Assembly (NCBI RefSeq): GCF_900465315.1
Contig: NZ_UBIX01000008.1
DNA: 64,000 nucleotides
Strand: one strand, 5' to 3'
Source of the DNA: Asaia bogorensis_B
Lineage (GTDB): Bacteria; Pseudomonadota; Alphaproteobacteria; Acetobacterales; Acetobacteraceae
Part shown: positions 35,635-44,997 of the stretch, piece after piece
How positions within the stretch are numbered: the first letter of the stretch is position 1
Layout: the number at the start of each line of letters is the position of its first letter
The notes under the pieces: model-generated
The model's database searches: none
What the model saw: only the letters and a program-made list of their open reading frames with translations
What the model was told of the DNA's origin: nothing
Translations under genes and position numbers: made by a program

Positions 35635-36876
35635 ATGTCAGATCGCAGCGTCATCATCCCTGCGGAGCTTTGCCACATCATGAGCGCGCCTCCGCGTCCC
35701 CTGTCCCCTTCCGCCATGCCTCTCTCTTGCGCCGCCCAAGAAGCGCAGGACGGGATCAACCCGCGTCGCAATGCAGGGATCGATTGCCTGCGTGGGATAG
35801 CCATTCTGCTGGTGGTCATTCATCATCTCGCCCTGCGTTTTCCTCTCACGGAAACCGGTCTTGCAAGCGTCATGCCTTATCGCGTGCTGAGGATGCTGAA
35901 CTGGGGCGGCATCAAGGGGGTGACGATGTTCTTCGTCATTTCCGGCTTCCTGATCACGGATCACATGATCAGACGCTACGGCCGTCCTGCCGCGCTCGAC
36001 TGGCGCGCCTTCTCGGGCCGACGTGCTGCACGTATCCTGCCCTGCCTTCTTGCCCTCATCGCCATCTGCTGCACGCTTGGTGCGCTGCATGTGCCAGGCT
36101 TTGTGCCGGACCATCCGGGACAAAGCCTCGGTGGGGCAGCCTTTTCCGCCCTTTTCATGCATCTGAATGTCTATGAGGGCCGCACAGGATATCTGCCGGC
36201 TTATTGGGATGTGCTCTGGTCACTCTCGGTCGAGGAAGTTTTTTACCTTGCCTTCCCGCTGATCTGCCTGAGCCTCGGTCGTTCGAGAACAACCCTGCTG
36301 ATCTGTGCAGCACTCCTCGCGCTCGCCGCGCCGTATTTCGAGTGGCAACTGCGTGATGCCACTGAGATATGGCAGGAAAAGGCCTATGGCCCCGGCATGA
36401 GCGCCATCGCCACGGGCGTGTTCGCGGCTCTGGTCGCAAGGCTGGCTTTGCATCGGCGTTATCGACTGGCTGTCACGATGGCCGGTTCAGCAGGCCTTGC
36501 CAGTATGGCGCTTTATCTTTTGCAGGGGGGCTGGTGCTGGTCCCTATTCGGGCTCGCGACACCCTTGTTTTTCAATGCGGCCATAGGCCTGTGTGTCTGG
36601 GCTTTCGCCCGGGGATGGGGGGCCGCATACACGGGACGACATACACTCTGGCTGCGTCGCTGGGGACAAGACAGCTATGAAATATATCTCAGCCATATGT
36701 TCATCGTCATGCCCGTCGTCGGGCTCACCCGGTTATCAGGACTCGATACCGGCTGGGCATGGCTGATCTACCCCCCGACCCTGCTTGCTGTATTCGGCCT
36801 CGGCCGCGTGATCAGTTGCGGTTTTTCACAGCCGCTCGACAAGCGGCTGCGTGGCTGGCCAGGCGCCACTCCATGA
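35635..36876 (+). CDS. Acyltransferase 3 family membrane protein (OafA/YrhL-like)
   Basis: A membrane acyltransferase of up to 413 residues with about ten helices. Family marks are GIDCLRGIAILLVVIHHLA (catalytic-type RGIA...H), TMFFVISGFLI, RRAARILPCLLALIAI, and YWDVLWSLSVEEVFYLAFPLI. Members O-acetylate sugars of polysaccharide, LPS or peptidoglycan; the acceptor here is unknown. Possible starts are ATG at 35635, 35680 and 35716; the conserved part begins only near residue 45. It stands alone, convergent with the peptide-binding protein gene. Confidence 0.9.
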   Translation: MSDRSVIIPAELCHIMSAPPRPLSPSAMPLSCAAQEAQDGINPRRNAGIDCLRGIAILLVVIHHLALRFPLTETGLASVMPYRVLRMLNWGGIKGVTMFFVISGFLITDHMIRRYGRPAALDWRAFSGRRAARILPCLLALIAICCTLGALHVPGFVPDHPGQSLGGAAFSALFMHLNVYEGRTGYLPAYWDVLWSLSVEEVFYLAFPLICLSLGRSRTTLLICAALLALAAPYFEWQLRDATEIWQEKAYGPGMSAIATGVFAALVARLALHRRYRLAVTMAGSAGLASMALYLLQGGWCWSLFGLATPLFFNAAIGLCVWAFARGWGAAYTGRHTLWLRRWGQDSYEIYLSHMFIVMPVVGLTRLSGLDTGWAWLIYPPTLLAVFGLGRVISCGFSQPLDKRLRGWPGATP

Positions 36877-36982
36877 AAGCAGCGATCGTTTGGACGAGAG
36901 CGTGAGAGCATCTGAGCGCACTTTTCAGACAGTGCCTGAACGACCACGCCCTTTGAGGAACCAATGTAAGGGATGCGCGAGC

Positions 36983-38698
36983 CTATTGCACCCAGACCTG
37001 CGAGATCAGCATGTGGTTGAGCAACGAGTAGTGATAATTCCCCAGACGTTTCGAGACGAAGTCCACATAGCGCATCTGAATGAGCGGTATGACGGCGCTC
37101 TGCTCCATCGCCAATGTGCCTGCCTGTTCCCACAGCGTGCGAGCCTGCCCTGCATCAAGACTGTGCTCGGCCTGTGTCATGAGCGTCTGAAGCCCGGGAT
37201 GGCAGAACCCGCTCGCATTTGTCGCGCTGTCGGAGTGAGGGCGTGCGTTGTCGCAACCCAGCAAGGCATCCAGAAAAGTCGAGGGTGACGGGTAATCCGC
37301 ATACCAGTAAGCCAGGCTGATCTGCACGTGATTGTCTGAATTGCGGGCATAGCCTTCCGCCGTGGCGGGTGTCATGGGGCGCACACTGGCCTGAAATCCC
37401 AGGGATTGCAGCATGTTCCGCAGATAGACCCCCATTGCCAGTCCAACAGCCTGATTGGGCACGACAAGCGTCACGCTTTGCCCCGCATGGCCACTCTGGC
37501 GGATAAGTGCCCGGGCGCGATCGATATCAGGCCCCTGCCATTGCCCGGCATCGGATAGCCGCCCGAACCGGCAAGGAATATCGGCCCCGGCAATACCATG
37601 CGGCACAATCTGGCAGAGCGGCTCGGCAATGGCCGAACCGCCATAGAGAATGGTCATCGCATGGCGGTCGATCGCATGATTGATGGCCTGCCTGACAGCA
37701 AGTGAGTCAAAAGGCGGCTCATGCACATTCAGGGCCAGATAATACAGGCCAAGAAGCGGTTGCAGATGCACCTGATCGGTAAACCGGCTACCCAGCTCGC
37801 CCAGCCGGTCCTGCGGCTTGGCATCGAGCATCGAGTCATACTGCCCCTGCTCGATGGCGGTCACCTCGGCCTCATCCGACAGGCCGAAATCATAGTCGAT
37901 CCGATCGACATAGCCTTCGCTCTGCGCGGCCGGATTCCAGACCCTGAAATAGGGATTACGCCCGATCTCCATCCGGCGCGACGGATCATAATGCGTGATC
38001 CGATACGGCCCTGTGCCCGGCAGGGGCGTCAGCGCCGATTCCGTCGCTGGGGCATCCCTGGGCAGGATCACAGCATGAGGAAAAGCGAGCTTCTGAAGAA
38101 ATTCGCCGTCAGGGGCATCGAGCCGGATGGTAATACGCCGCGTCGCCGGATCGGTCGTTACCCCCTCAAGACGGCAATGGGCGGGATCGGCAAGGCAGGC
38201 CTTGGCGCCGGTAATATTGCCATAAAAGGACAAGGCGGTGGGGCTACCCACTTTGTAGATGCGGCGCAGCGATGCCGCCACATCTTCTACAGTTACCGGC
38301 GCGCCATTGGAAAAGCGTATCCCCTCACGCAGGCGAAACGCCCACACCAGACCATCCGCGCTCACCTCGGGCAGCGCCTCCGCAAGATCCGGCACAACCT
38401 CGAGCCCGCGCGTTCCGTCAGCCTGACGATAGGTCACGAGCCCGTCATACATGTTGACGAAAAGCTGGATATATTCGCTGGTGTAATTGATTTGCGGGTC
38501 CAGTGTACCGCCCGGCGCATCGGCGGTCAGTCGCAACGCACCACCGCGATGAGGACTGCCTTGCGTGATGCCATCTGACATCGCGGGCGATGCTTCCTCT
38601 GCCCCGGGGGTCGCCGCCTGCGCTTGCTGGCCGTGAAGGAAGGGCGCCAGAAGAACGGCGCCCAGCCCGGCAAGGATGAGACCGTAACGCCCTCTCAC
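36983..38698 (-). CDS. ABC transporter substrate-binding protein, peptide/nickel type
   Basis: Periplasmic solute-binding protein of the SBP_bac_5 (DppA/OppA) family, 571 residues. A signal peptide MRGRYGLILAGLGAVLLAPFLHGQQAQA is followed by RGGALRLTADAPGGTLDPQINY, LVTYRQADGTRGLEVVPDLAEAL, and VWAFRLREGIRFSNGAPVTVEDVAASLRR, the family's signature region. No permease or ATPase genes are next to it, so it is an orphan here. The next gene upstream encodes a Sco-like protein, 13 bp away; together with polA they may form one transcript. The ligand cannot be predicted. Confidence 0.92.
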   Translation of the reverse strand: MRGRYGLILAGLGAVLLAPFLHGQQAQAATPGAEEASPAMSDGITQGSPHRGGALRLTADAPGGTLDPQINYTSEYIQLFVNMYDGLVTYRQADGTRGLEVVPDLAEALPEVSADGLVWAFRLREGIRFSNGAPVTVEDVAASLRRIYKVGSPTALSFYGNITGAKACLADPAHCRLEGVTTDPATRRITIRLDAPDGEFLQKLAFPHAVILPRDAPATESALTPLPGTGPYRITHYDPSRRMEIGRNPYFRVWNPAAQSEGYVDRIDYDFGLSDEAEVTAIEQGQYDSMLDAKPQDRLGELGSRFTDQVHLQPLLGLYYLALNVHEPPFDSLAVRQAINHAIDRHAMTILYGGSAIAEPLCQIVPHGIAGADIPCRFGRLSDAGQWQGPDIDRARALIRQSGHAGQSVTLVVPNQAVGLAMGVYLRNMLQSLGFQASVRPMTPATAEGYARNSDNHVQISLAYWYADYPSPSTFLDALLGCDNARPHSDSATNASGFCHPGLQTLMTQAEHSLDAGQARTLWEQAGTLAMEQSAVIPLIQMRYVDFVSKRLGNYHYSLLNHMLISQVWVQ

Positions 38699-38711
38699 GC
38701 TGCGCTACTCT

Positions 38712-39338
38712 TCAGCCGCGATGAGCAAGCTGATGGATGCGCGTCACCAGCGCCTCGGTCCCTGCTGTCGAATCGACCGTCCCGGCATAACGCCCTTGCG
38801 GGTCCATGATCACGATGCGCGGGGCCGGGAGATGATAGGCTGTACCATCTTCGGCATGAACCATCTCGTTGGGTGCGTGAAATTCCTTCGCCACCCGGTC
38901 GATCATGCTGGGTGAACCCGTGAGCGGCACGACGTGATCGCCCAGAGGCAGGGCGTATTTCTTGAGGTCGTCTGATTCATCGTGAAGCGGGTCGAGTGTA
39001 ATGGCCAACGGGGCAACCTTCACCCCCTCGCGCGCAAGAACCAGCTTGGTATCGCTCATGGTTTTCAGCACCGGACCACAGAGTCCCTTGGGGCAATGCG
39101 TGTCGAAGAACCAGACCAGAACCCAGTTCCCCTTGAAATCGCCCTCGGTGACATTGCCCTCTCCAAGTGCAACCAGTCGATAACTACCGCCGATCTCGTT
39201 CCCCTGGGTCGAAACCGTGCTGCCGAATTTTTCCGAGAGACGATACCCGCTCCAGCTGAGCGCCAGAGCGAGAATGAGCACGACAATGGCAAGACGCGGG
39301 GCAGTCCAGGTCTTACGGGGTGTACGGTTCTTGTTCAT
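38712..39338 (-). CDS. Sco1/SenC-like thioredoxin-fold protein with Cys-x4-Cys
   Basis: A 208-residue protein with an N-terminal membrane anchor (LAIVVLILALALSWSGY) and a Sco/SenC-like thioredoxin fold: GSYRLVALGEGNVTEGDFKGNWVLVWF, then FDTHCPKGLCG. Sco proteins deliver copper to the cytochrome oxidase CuA site through CxxxC and a distal His. Here the cysteines (C82 and C87) are four residues apart instead of three, and the candidate distal His is H169 (AYHLPAP). It lies three bases after the polA stop. A thiol-redox role rather than CuA metallation is possible. Confidence 0.78.
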   Translation of the reverse strand: MNKNRTPRKTWTAPRLAIVVLILALALSWSGYRLSEKFGSTVSTQGNEIGGSYRLVALGEGNVTEGDFKGNWVLVWFFDTHCPKGLCGPVLKTMSDTKLVLAREGVKVAPLAITLDPLHDESDDLKKYALPLGDHVVPLTGSPSMIDRVAKEFHAPNEMVHAEDGTAYHLPAPRIVIMDPQGRYAGTVDSTAGTEALVTRIHQLAHRG

Positions 39339-39341
39339 TGC

Positions 39342-42101
39342 TTAATGTGCTTCCGCCCAGTTCTTGCCAATGCCTGTTTCTACAACCAGCGGCACACTCA
39401 GTGTCGCGGCCTGCTCCATCTCGATACGGACGAATTCTGCCAGAGCCTCGGCTTGGTCAGCCCGGACCTCGAACAGCAATTCATCATGCACCTGAAGCAG
39501 CATTCTGGCGTCCAGCCCGCTCTGTGGCAAGCGCCGCCCCAGACGCACCATGGCGCGTTTGATGATATCGGCAGCCCCGCCCTGCAGGGGGGCGTTGATG
39601 GCCTGACGCTCGGCATAAGCACGTCTGGCCCCGTTCTTTTCGCCAATCCCCGGCACGTAGCATCGACGCCCCAGCGGCGTGGTGACATAACCATCACGCT
39701 TGGCATCATCCTTGGTACGATCCATGTAATCGCGAATACCCGGATAGCGGGCAAAATATGCATCGATATAACGACGCGCCTCACCCGCAGGTATGCCAAG
39801 CTGACGCGCCAGACCGAAAGCCGAAATGCCGTAGATAATGCCGAAATTGATGGCCTTGGCGCGTCGACGCGTCAGCGGGTCCATATTCTCGAGCGGCAGA
39901 TTGAACACCTCGGCAGCCGTGCGCGCATGGATATCCTGCCCCAGCGTGAAGGCTTCCTTCAATGGACCGATATCGGCCACCTCGGCCAGAAGGCGCAGTT
40001 CGATCTGGGAATAATCCGCCGAAACCAGCACATAGCCTTCTTCCGCAATGAAGGCACGGCGGATGCGCCCGCCTTCCTCGGTGCGGATGGGAATATTCTG
40101 CAGGTTGGGGTCGTTGGATGACAGACGGCCTGTGGTGGTAATGGCCATCTGGAACGAGGTGTGCACGCGATGGGTGCGCGCATCCATCTGCTGTACCAGC
40201 GCATCCGCATAGGTCGATTTCAGCTTGGCGAGCTGACGCCACGCCAGAATACGCGAGGGGAGTTCATGCCCGGCATCGGCCAGTTCCTGCAACACCGATG
40301 AATCCGTGCCCCACGCGCCTGCCTTGGTGCGTTTCCCACCGGGCAGGTTCATTTCGTCGAACAGGATTTCACCCAGTTGCTTGGGCGACCCCAGATTGAA
40401 ACTGCGCCCCGCCAGAGCATGGATCTCGATTTCCATCTCGGCCATGCGCGAGCCGAAATCGGCTGACATGCGGCGCAGTTCCGCTGCATCGAGCTTGACC
40501 CCCGCCTGCTCCATGTCTTTGAGGATGGCAACCAGAGGGCGTTCCATCTCCTCATAGAGCGCCAGCGCATGACGCTCGCGCAGGGCGGGTTTGAGAGCGA
40601 GCCACAGACGCAGCGTGACATCGGCATCCTCGGCCGCATATTCCGTTGCGCGGGCTATGGGGACCTGTGCAAAAGGTACTCTGCTGCGCCCTGTTCCCGT
40701 AACGGAGTCATAGGAAATTGGCTCATGGCCCAGATGCAGGCGTGACAGTTCATCCATGCCCTGACCATGCTCACCCGCCGACTGGGCATAGGAAATGAGC
40801 ATCGTGTCATCAATCGGCGCCACATTATCGATACCTGCGTGAGACAGCACGAGCAGGTCGTATTTGGCGTTCTGGAAAATCTTCAGCACCGAGTCATCGG
40901 CCAGAAGCGGGCGCAGGGCTTCGAGTACCTCTGCCACATCCAGCTGGCCGCCTGCGGGATGCTCCAGCGTGCCCTCATGGCGCAGCGGCACATAAGCCGC
41001 CTCGCCCGGAGCCACAGCCAGTGACAGGCCAATCAGCGTCGCCTGACGGGCATTGAGCGAATCCGTCTCGGTATCGAAGGCAAAATACCCACGGCGCTGT
41101 GCGCGGGCGATCCAGTCCTTGAGTGTGTCGATGGACTGGATGGTTTCGTACGGGCCATAGGGCTTGTCACCCTTGGTCGTCTCTTCGGTCGCTTCATTGG
41201 CCGTCGGCTCGACCTTGCCAGCGCTGCGTTTGCCCGCCAGCGCCCCCAGCCCCATGCGCTGAATGACCGAATGAAAGCCCATCTTTTCAAGGAAATCACG
41301 CAGGACGGGCGCGTCGGGCTCACGGCAGCCAAGGGCCTCAACGGGTTCAGGCAAGGGTACATCGCGTGCCAGCGTCACCAGCCGGAGCGAAATACGGGCG
41401 GCCTCGGCATGGTCGATCAGCAATTGCTGCCGTTTGGACTTCTTCATGTCGGGAGCGGCCGCGAGGATCGCCTCCAGCGTGCCGAATTCCTGCACCAGCT
41501 GGGCCGCGCCCTTGGGCCCGATCCCCGGCACACCCGGCACGTTATCGGTTGGATCGCCCATCAGGGCCTGCACATCAATCACACGCTCTGGCGGTACGCC
41601 AAACTTGGCCTCAACCTCTGCCAGTTTGATCGGCTTTTGCTTGATCGGATCGAGCAGGGCCACGCGATCGCTCACAAGCTGCATCAGATCCTTGTCTGAC
41701 GAGACGATCGTGCACTGACCGCCCTCTCGCTCGATGATTTCGGCATAGGAAGCGATGATGTCATCCGCCTCGAACCCAGCCAGCTCGATCATGGGCACAT
41801 TAAAAGCCCGCGTCGCATCGCGAATGAGCGGGAATTGCGGGCGCAGATCTTCTGGCGCTTCGGGACGATGCGCCTTGTACTGGGGGTAGATGTCATTGCG
41901 GAAGGTCTGGCGCCCGGCATCGAAAACAACGGCCAGATGCGTGCCGACATGATCGCGCAACAGACGTTGCAGCATATTGGTAAAGCCATACACCGCATTG
42001 ACCGGCACCCCTTCGGGGCTGCTCATGGGCGGCAGCGCATGAAAGGCACGGAAAATAAAGCCCGAACCATCAACCAGAACTAGATGTTTCCCGGCGCTCA
42101 T
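39342..42101 (-). CDS. polA: DNA polymerase I
   Basis: Replication and repair polymerase, 919 residues with all three domains. The 5'-3' exonuclease comes first (LVLVDGSGFIFRAFHALPP; DFDxD-like VVFDAGRQTFR; GFEADDIIASYAE). The 3'-5' exonuclease has an apparently intact DxE site (FDTETDSLNARQ, near residue 345), and the polymerase has DYSQIELRLLAEV near residue 697, INFGIIYGISAFGLARQL, and QVHDELLFEV near residue 870. The frame is open far upstream, to 42422, but the start is the ATG ending at 42101 (MSAGKHLVLVDG). The Sco-like gene follows after three bases. Confidence 0.97.
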   Translation of the reverse strand: MSAGKHLVLVDGSGFIFRAFHALPPMSSPEGVPVNAVYGFTNMLQRLLRDHVGTHLAVVFDAGRQTFRNDIYPQYKAHRPEAPEDLRPQFPLIRDATRAFNVPMIELAGFEADDIIASYAEIIEREGGQCTIVSSDKDLMQLVSDRVALLDPIKQKPIKLAEVEAKFGVPPERVIDVQALMGDPTDNVPGVPGIGPKGAAQLVQEFGTLEAILAAAPDMKKSKRQQLLIDHAEAARISLRLVTLARDVPLPEPVEALGCREPDAPVLRDFLEKMGFHSVIQRMGLGALAGKRSAGKVEPTANEATEETTKGDKPYGPYETIQSIDTLKDWIARAQRRGYFAFDTETDSLNARQATLIGLSLAVAPGEAAYVPLRHEGTLEHPAGGQLDVAEVLEALRPLLADDSVLKIFQNAKYDLLVLSHAGIDNVAPIDDTMLISYAQSAGEHGQGMDELSRLHLGHEPISYDSVTGTGRSRVPFAQVPIARATEYAAEDADVTLRLWLALKPALRERHALALYEEMERPLVAILKDMEQAGVKLDAAELRRMSADFGSRMAEMEIEIHALAGRSFNLGSPKQLGEILFDEMNLPGGKRTKAGAWGTDSSVLQELADAGHELPSRILAWRQLAKLKSTYADALVQQMDARTHRVHTSFQMAITTTGRLSSNDPNLQNIPIRTEEGGRIRRAFIAEEGYVLVSADYSQIELRLLAEVADIGPLKEAFTLGQDIHARTAAEVFNLPLENMDPLTRRRAKAINFGIIYGISAFGLARQLGIPAGEARRYIDAYFARYPGIRDYMDRTKDDAKRDGYVTTPLGRRCYVPGIGEKNGARRAYAERQAINAPLQGGAADIIKRAMVRLGRRLPQSGLDARMLLQVHDELLFEVRADQAEALAEFVRIEMEQAATLSVPLVVETGIGKNWAEAH

Positions 42102-42307
42102 GCGGCAACCTGTATGATCGAGAATGACAAGCTGCGCATCTCCTTCTACGGGTACGCCATCATATGGCATCCCGGCGGGGCGGATTTGCGCCCCTACTGG
42201 CCAGCGCGCCCCGAGGACGCAATACTCTTCCGATGATACGAGAGTTCCGCCCACATTCAAACCACCGTCGCAGGGCAAGGGCGATCGATGCCTGCCCTGA
42301 GAAAGGC

Positions 42308-43351
42308 ATGAGCGCGTCCGTTTCGCCACGGGCACGACTCGCGCTCCTCGTTCCTGTCGTGATCTGTGGCCTGATCCTGTCGGGTTGCACCACCGCCCCA
42401 CCCCGCCATGCGCCGCAACCACGCGGGCAGGAAGCCGCGCTTATTCCCGCCTCAATGCATATCACCCTGTCTGATGGTGCCGTTGCGCCGCTGCGTGTAT
42501 GGCCTGCCAAAGCGCCGATGCATGCCATCATTCTGGCACTGCATGGCTTTGGTGACAGTCGCGACGCCTGGGAATTCTCCGCACCACAGCTTGCCGCCTC
42601 GGGCATCGAAACCATAGCGCCCGATGCCCGAGGCTTTGGTGAAACAGCTAGTCGCGGCCGCTGGAGCAGCACCGCAAGGCTGGTTCAGGATGCGCGCGAA
42701 GAGGCCCGCTTCATCCATGCCCGCAACCCAACCGTGCCGCTTTTCATCATGGGGGAAAGCATGGGGGGCGCGGTTGCGACAATTCTGGCGGCCGATCCGC
42801 AGGCAGCCCCCGAAGGTGCGGGATTGAGCGGCGTCATCCTCGTCTCCCCCGCCATATGGCGCTTTGACCCCTTCTCACGCCTTGTTCTGGAAGGGCTCGA
42901 CACCATCGCCCCGGACTGGATCTTCACCGGCGCGCATGTGCCGGGGGAGCATATCGCCACCAACAACATTGCTGCCCTGCGCCGACTCTATTTCGATCCC
43001 CTCACCCTGCATGAATATCGTCTGGACACATTGCACGGGCTGGTCGAACTGATGGCCGATGGCCAGGGCCAGGCCCGGAATGTCCAACTCCCCATGCTCG
43101 TCCTGTACGGCGATCATGACCAGATGATCCCGGCCCCGCCCATGGCCTCGTTCTGGCACCACCTGCCTGCGGGCGTGCGCAAGGATCTCATCCCCGGGGG
43201 TCACCATCTGCTGCTGCGCGACCGCAATGGGCGCAATGCGACGGGTGACATTGCCTCATGGATTTTGCACCCGGACCAGCTTCTCCCCTCTGGCGGCGAT
43301 GCCGCCGCGGCAGCATGGATGGCGGGTGATCCGGGCCATTTCGGCCCCTGA
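42308..43351 (+). CDS. Lipoprotein alpha/beta hydrolase (lysophospholipase-like)
   Basis: A 347-residue alpha/beta hydrolase of the Hydrolase_4 (monoacylglycerol lipase) type. The N-terminus ends in the lipobox LSGC (Cys27), so it is probably anchored to the outer membrane or the periplasmic face. The oxyanion region is ALHGFGDSRDAWEF, the nucleophile elbow GESMGG (Ser151), the acid YGDHDQMIP, and the His GGHHLLL. The start at 42308 fits the signal peptide; earlier in-frame ATGs (42164, 42233) add Arg-rich sequence. The substrate is likely a lipid ester, but this is inference. Confidence 0.85.
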   Translation: MSASVSPRARLALLVPVVICGLILSGCTTAPPRHAPQPRGQEAALIPASMHITLSDGAVAPLRVWPAKAPMHAIILALHGFGDSRDAWEFSAPQLAASGIETIAPDARGFGETASRGRWSSTARLVQDAREEARFIHARNPTVPLFIMGESMGGAVATILAADPQAAPEGAGLSGVILVSPAIWRFDPFSRLVLEGLDTIAPDWIFTGAHVPGEHIATNNIAALRRLYFDPLTLHEYRLDTLHGLVELMADGQGQARNVQLPMLVLYGDHDQMIPAPPMASFWHHLPAGVRKDLIPGGHHLLLRDRNGRNATGDIASWILHPDQLLPSGGDAAAAAWMAGDPGHFGP

Positions 43352-43488
43352 GCCTTGCCCGGCAAGACGCCTACCGCAAGGAGTGTTGAGAGAGCGCCCG
43401 CTCATAAAACAGCGATCACACGTCTGATCGACACCCGAAATTTGGGACTGGCGTGCTCTGGAAAATCTGGTTATGAAGCGATCCAGCG

Positions 43489-43565
43489 GGACCCGTAGCT
43501 CAGCTGGATAGAGCGTCGCCCTCCGAAGGCGAAGGTCGAAGGTTCGAATCCTTTCGGGTCCGCCA
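43489..43565 (+). tRNA. tRNA-Arg (CCG anticodon)
   Basis: 77-nt cloverleaf including an encoded CCA. The acceptor arms are GGACCCG (43489-43495) and CGGGTCC (43555-43561), with discriminator G. The D arm is GCTC/GAGC, the anticodon stem TCGCC/GGCGA with loop CTCCGAA gives anticodon CCG (reads CGG), and the T loop is TTCGAAT. A T run at 43566-43571 follows directly and may terminate the transcript. Confidence 0.97.
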
Positions 43566-43703
43566 TTTTTTCGAAAACCACATCAGTTTCAGCGGCCCTA
43601 TAGCGCTCCATGTTTTCTGCGCGCTTTTGAGCCAAGGCAGAGTGCCCTTGCAGGCCAGCCCCCAACGATGGGAGGCGCTGGCCGGGGGCCGCAGAAGACC
43701 AAC

Positions 43704-44093
43704 TCAGCTTATGCCGAAGGCCTTGATGGTTGCCTCGGCCAGACGGGCATCGGTCTCACCCTCCCCGCCGCTCAGTCCCAGCGCCCCGATAACCGCTCCA
43801 TTGACGATGATGGGTGCACCGCCACCTGCAGGCAGAACATTCGGCAGGGCTGCAATCATGGTCTTGCCCGCATGCAGGGCCTTTTCCATATCCTCGGTCG
43901 GGCGCAGGAAAAGGGCTGAGGTACGTGCCTTGGACAGGGCGAGTTCAATGCTCCCCAGCTGCGTCCCGTCATCCTTCTTGAAAGCCACCAGATGGCCACC
44001 GGCATCCACGACGGCGACCGCAACTCTCACGCCGCGCTCGCGGGCAATCTGCAAGGCACGGTCGATATAATCCAGGGCGGTAGCGAGCTGCAT
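43704..44093 (-). CDS. GlcG/HbpS family protein (DUF336)
   Basis: A 129-residue protein of the GlcG/HbpS family, whose members include haem-binding HbpS. The conserved pattern is present: VRVAVAVVDAGGHLVAFKKDDG, SIELALSKARTSALF, and GGGAPIIVNGAVIGALGLSGG. There is no signal peptide. It lies convergent to tRNA-Arg with no pathway partners adjacent. Whether it binds haem is not shown by the sequence. Confidence 0.9.
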   Translation of the reverse strand: MQLATALDYIDRALQIARERGVRVAVAVVDAGGHLVAFKKDDGTQLGSIELALSKARTSALFLRPTEDMEKALHAGKTMIAALPNVLPAGGGAPIIVNGAVIGALGLSGGEGETDARLAEATIKAFGIS

Positions 44094-44308
44094 CGGAATC
44101 TTCTCTCTGAATAGGTCTGGAATCCGACTATAGGGACAAAAAATCCGGACGTCCGATCACGCAACGGCGAAGATTGTTACGACAGCGATGCGCTTGCCTG
44201 CCCCCAGGCGCAGGACAGCCCCGACGACCCGCACCATGTCGTGTGACAGTGGCGCGTTCGGAAGAGGCTCGGCCTACTCCCCTGAAAATGCTGCTTCATA
44301 TGACGCGT

Positions 44309-44647
44309 TCAGTGATGGATGAAACCCATGCCGGTCTGCAGGGCCGTGCGGGCCATTTCAGTCCAGAGCCCACCCATATGGGATCCCCCTCCATGTGATC
44401 CATGCGCGCCATCGCTCTGCTGCGCCTGATCATCAGCACCCGCGCTGTCATCCATGTCTGGCTGCGTATGAGATGCACATCCGCAAAAGATCAGAACAAG
44501 GCAGAAACCGAGTGTCCGGGCCTTATAGGCCAACGCTACGGAGCGTCTGGGCGCCTGCTCGCCATCATGAGATCGCCCCCCGGCATGCCTCCTTGCGCCG
44601 TTGTCTTCAGGGGCGATCAGCACGTCACACAGGAAAGGAGGGATCAT
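44309..44647 (-). CDS. Possible small lipoprotein downstream of the proline-rich gene
   Basis: A frame of 112 residues whose ATG overlaps the stop of the proline-rich gene (ATGA at 44644-44647). Its middle contains a lipoprotein-like signal, ARTLGFCLVLIFCGC, followed by a His/Gly/Asp-rich mature part ending GMGFIHH. The roughly 45 residues before the hydrophobic stretch are unusual for a lipoprotein; a TTG start within RRSVALAYK would give a normal signal peptide of about 20 residues. No family is recognised. Confidence 0.35.
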   Translation of the reverse strand: MIPPFLCDVLIAPEDNGARRHAGGRSHDGEQAPRRSVALAYKARTLGFCLVLIFCGCASHTQPDMDDSAGADDQAQQSDGAHGSHGGGSHMGGLWTEMARTALQTGMGFIHH

Positions 44648-44997
44648 CGCCCATATCCTTCCCCATCGGGAGGGGGTGGTGGGGGCGGACATCCATGCGG
44701 GGGATGGTGCCAGCGCTGCCCGTCTCCTGGTGGCGGCCCACGATCATCATCCGGCGGTGGAGGCGGGTGTCCGTCATCTCCCCCCGGAGGTCCCCTTCCG
44801 TCCCGTGGCGGCGGCGGAGGGCGTCTGCAACGCTGTTCCTGCCCGTCCTCCGGTCCGGCGGATGAGGTGGCGCCATAACCGGGCGAGGCCGTATAGACCT
44901 GCCCGTTATAGACCGTATTGCTCTGCGCAAGCGCCGCAGAAACCGACCCGGCTGAAACGAGCACAAGCAATGCGGATGTCGTGATCCGGAGTATCAT
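44644..44997 (-). CDS. Proline-rich secreted protein
   Basis: A 117-residue frame beginning with a clear Sec signal peptide (MILRITTSALLVLVSAGSVSAALA, cut after ALA). The mature protein starts QSNTVYNGQVYTASPGYGA, and the rest is low complexity: runs of five or more Pro alternating with Asp/Gly/Arg blocks (PPPPPRDGRGPPGGDDG, PPPPPDDDRGPPPG). It contains two Cys residues. It is probably a disordered envelope or secreted protein. The Pro/Asp repeat makes it prone to length variation and sequencing error. Confidence 0.6.
   Translation of the reverse strand: MILRITTSALLVLVSAGSVSAALAQSNTVYNGQVYTASPGYGATSSAGPEDGQEQRCRRPPPPPRDGRGPPGGDDGHPPPPPDDDRGPPPGDGQRWHHPPHGCPPPPPPPDGEGYGR

Noticed and set aside
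43489..43703. Integration site for a mobile element at tRNA-Arg
   Set aside because: tRNA genes often serve as attachment sites, but no integrase, direct repeat of the tRNA 3' end or phage gene is nearby.
44644..44997. CRISPR or satellite-like repeat from the proline-rich stretch
   Set aside because: The repeats are short, irregular Pro/Asp codon runs within a signal-peptide-bearing frame, without regular spacers.
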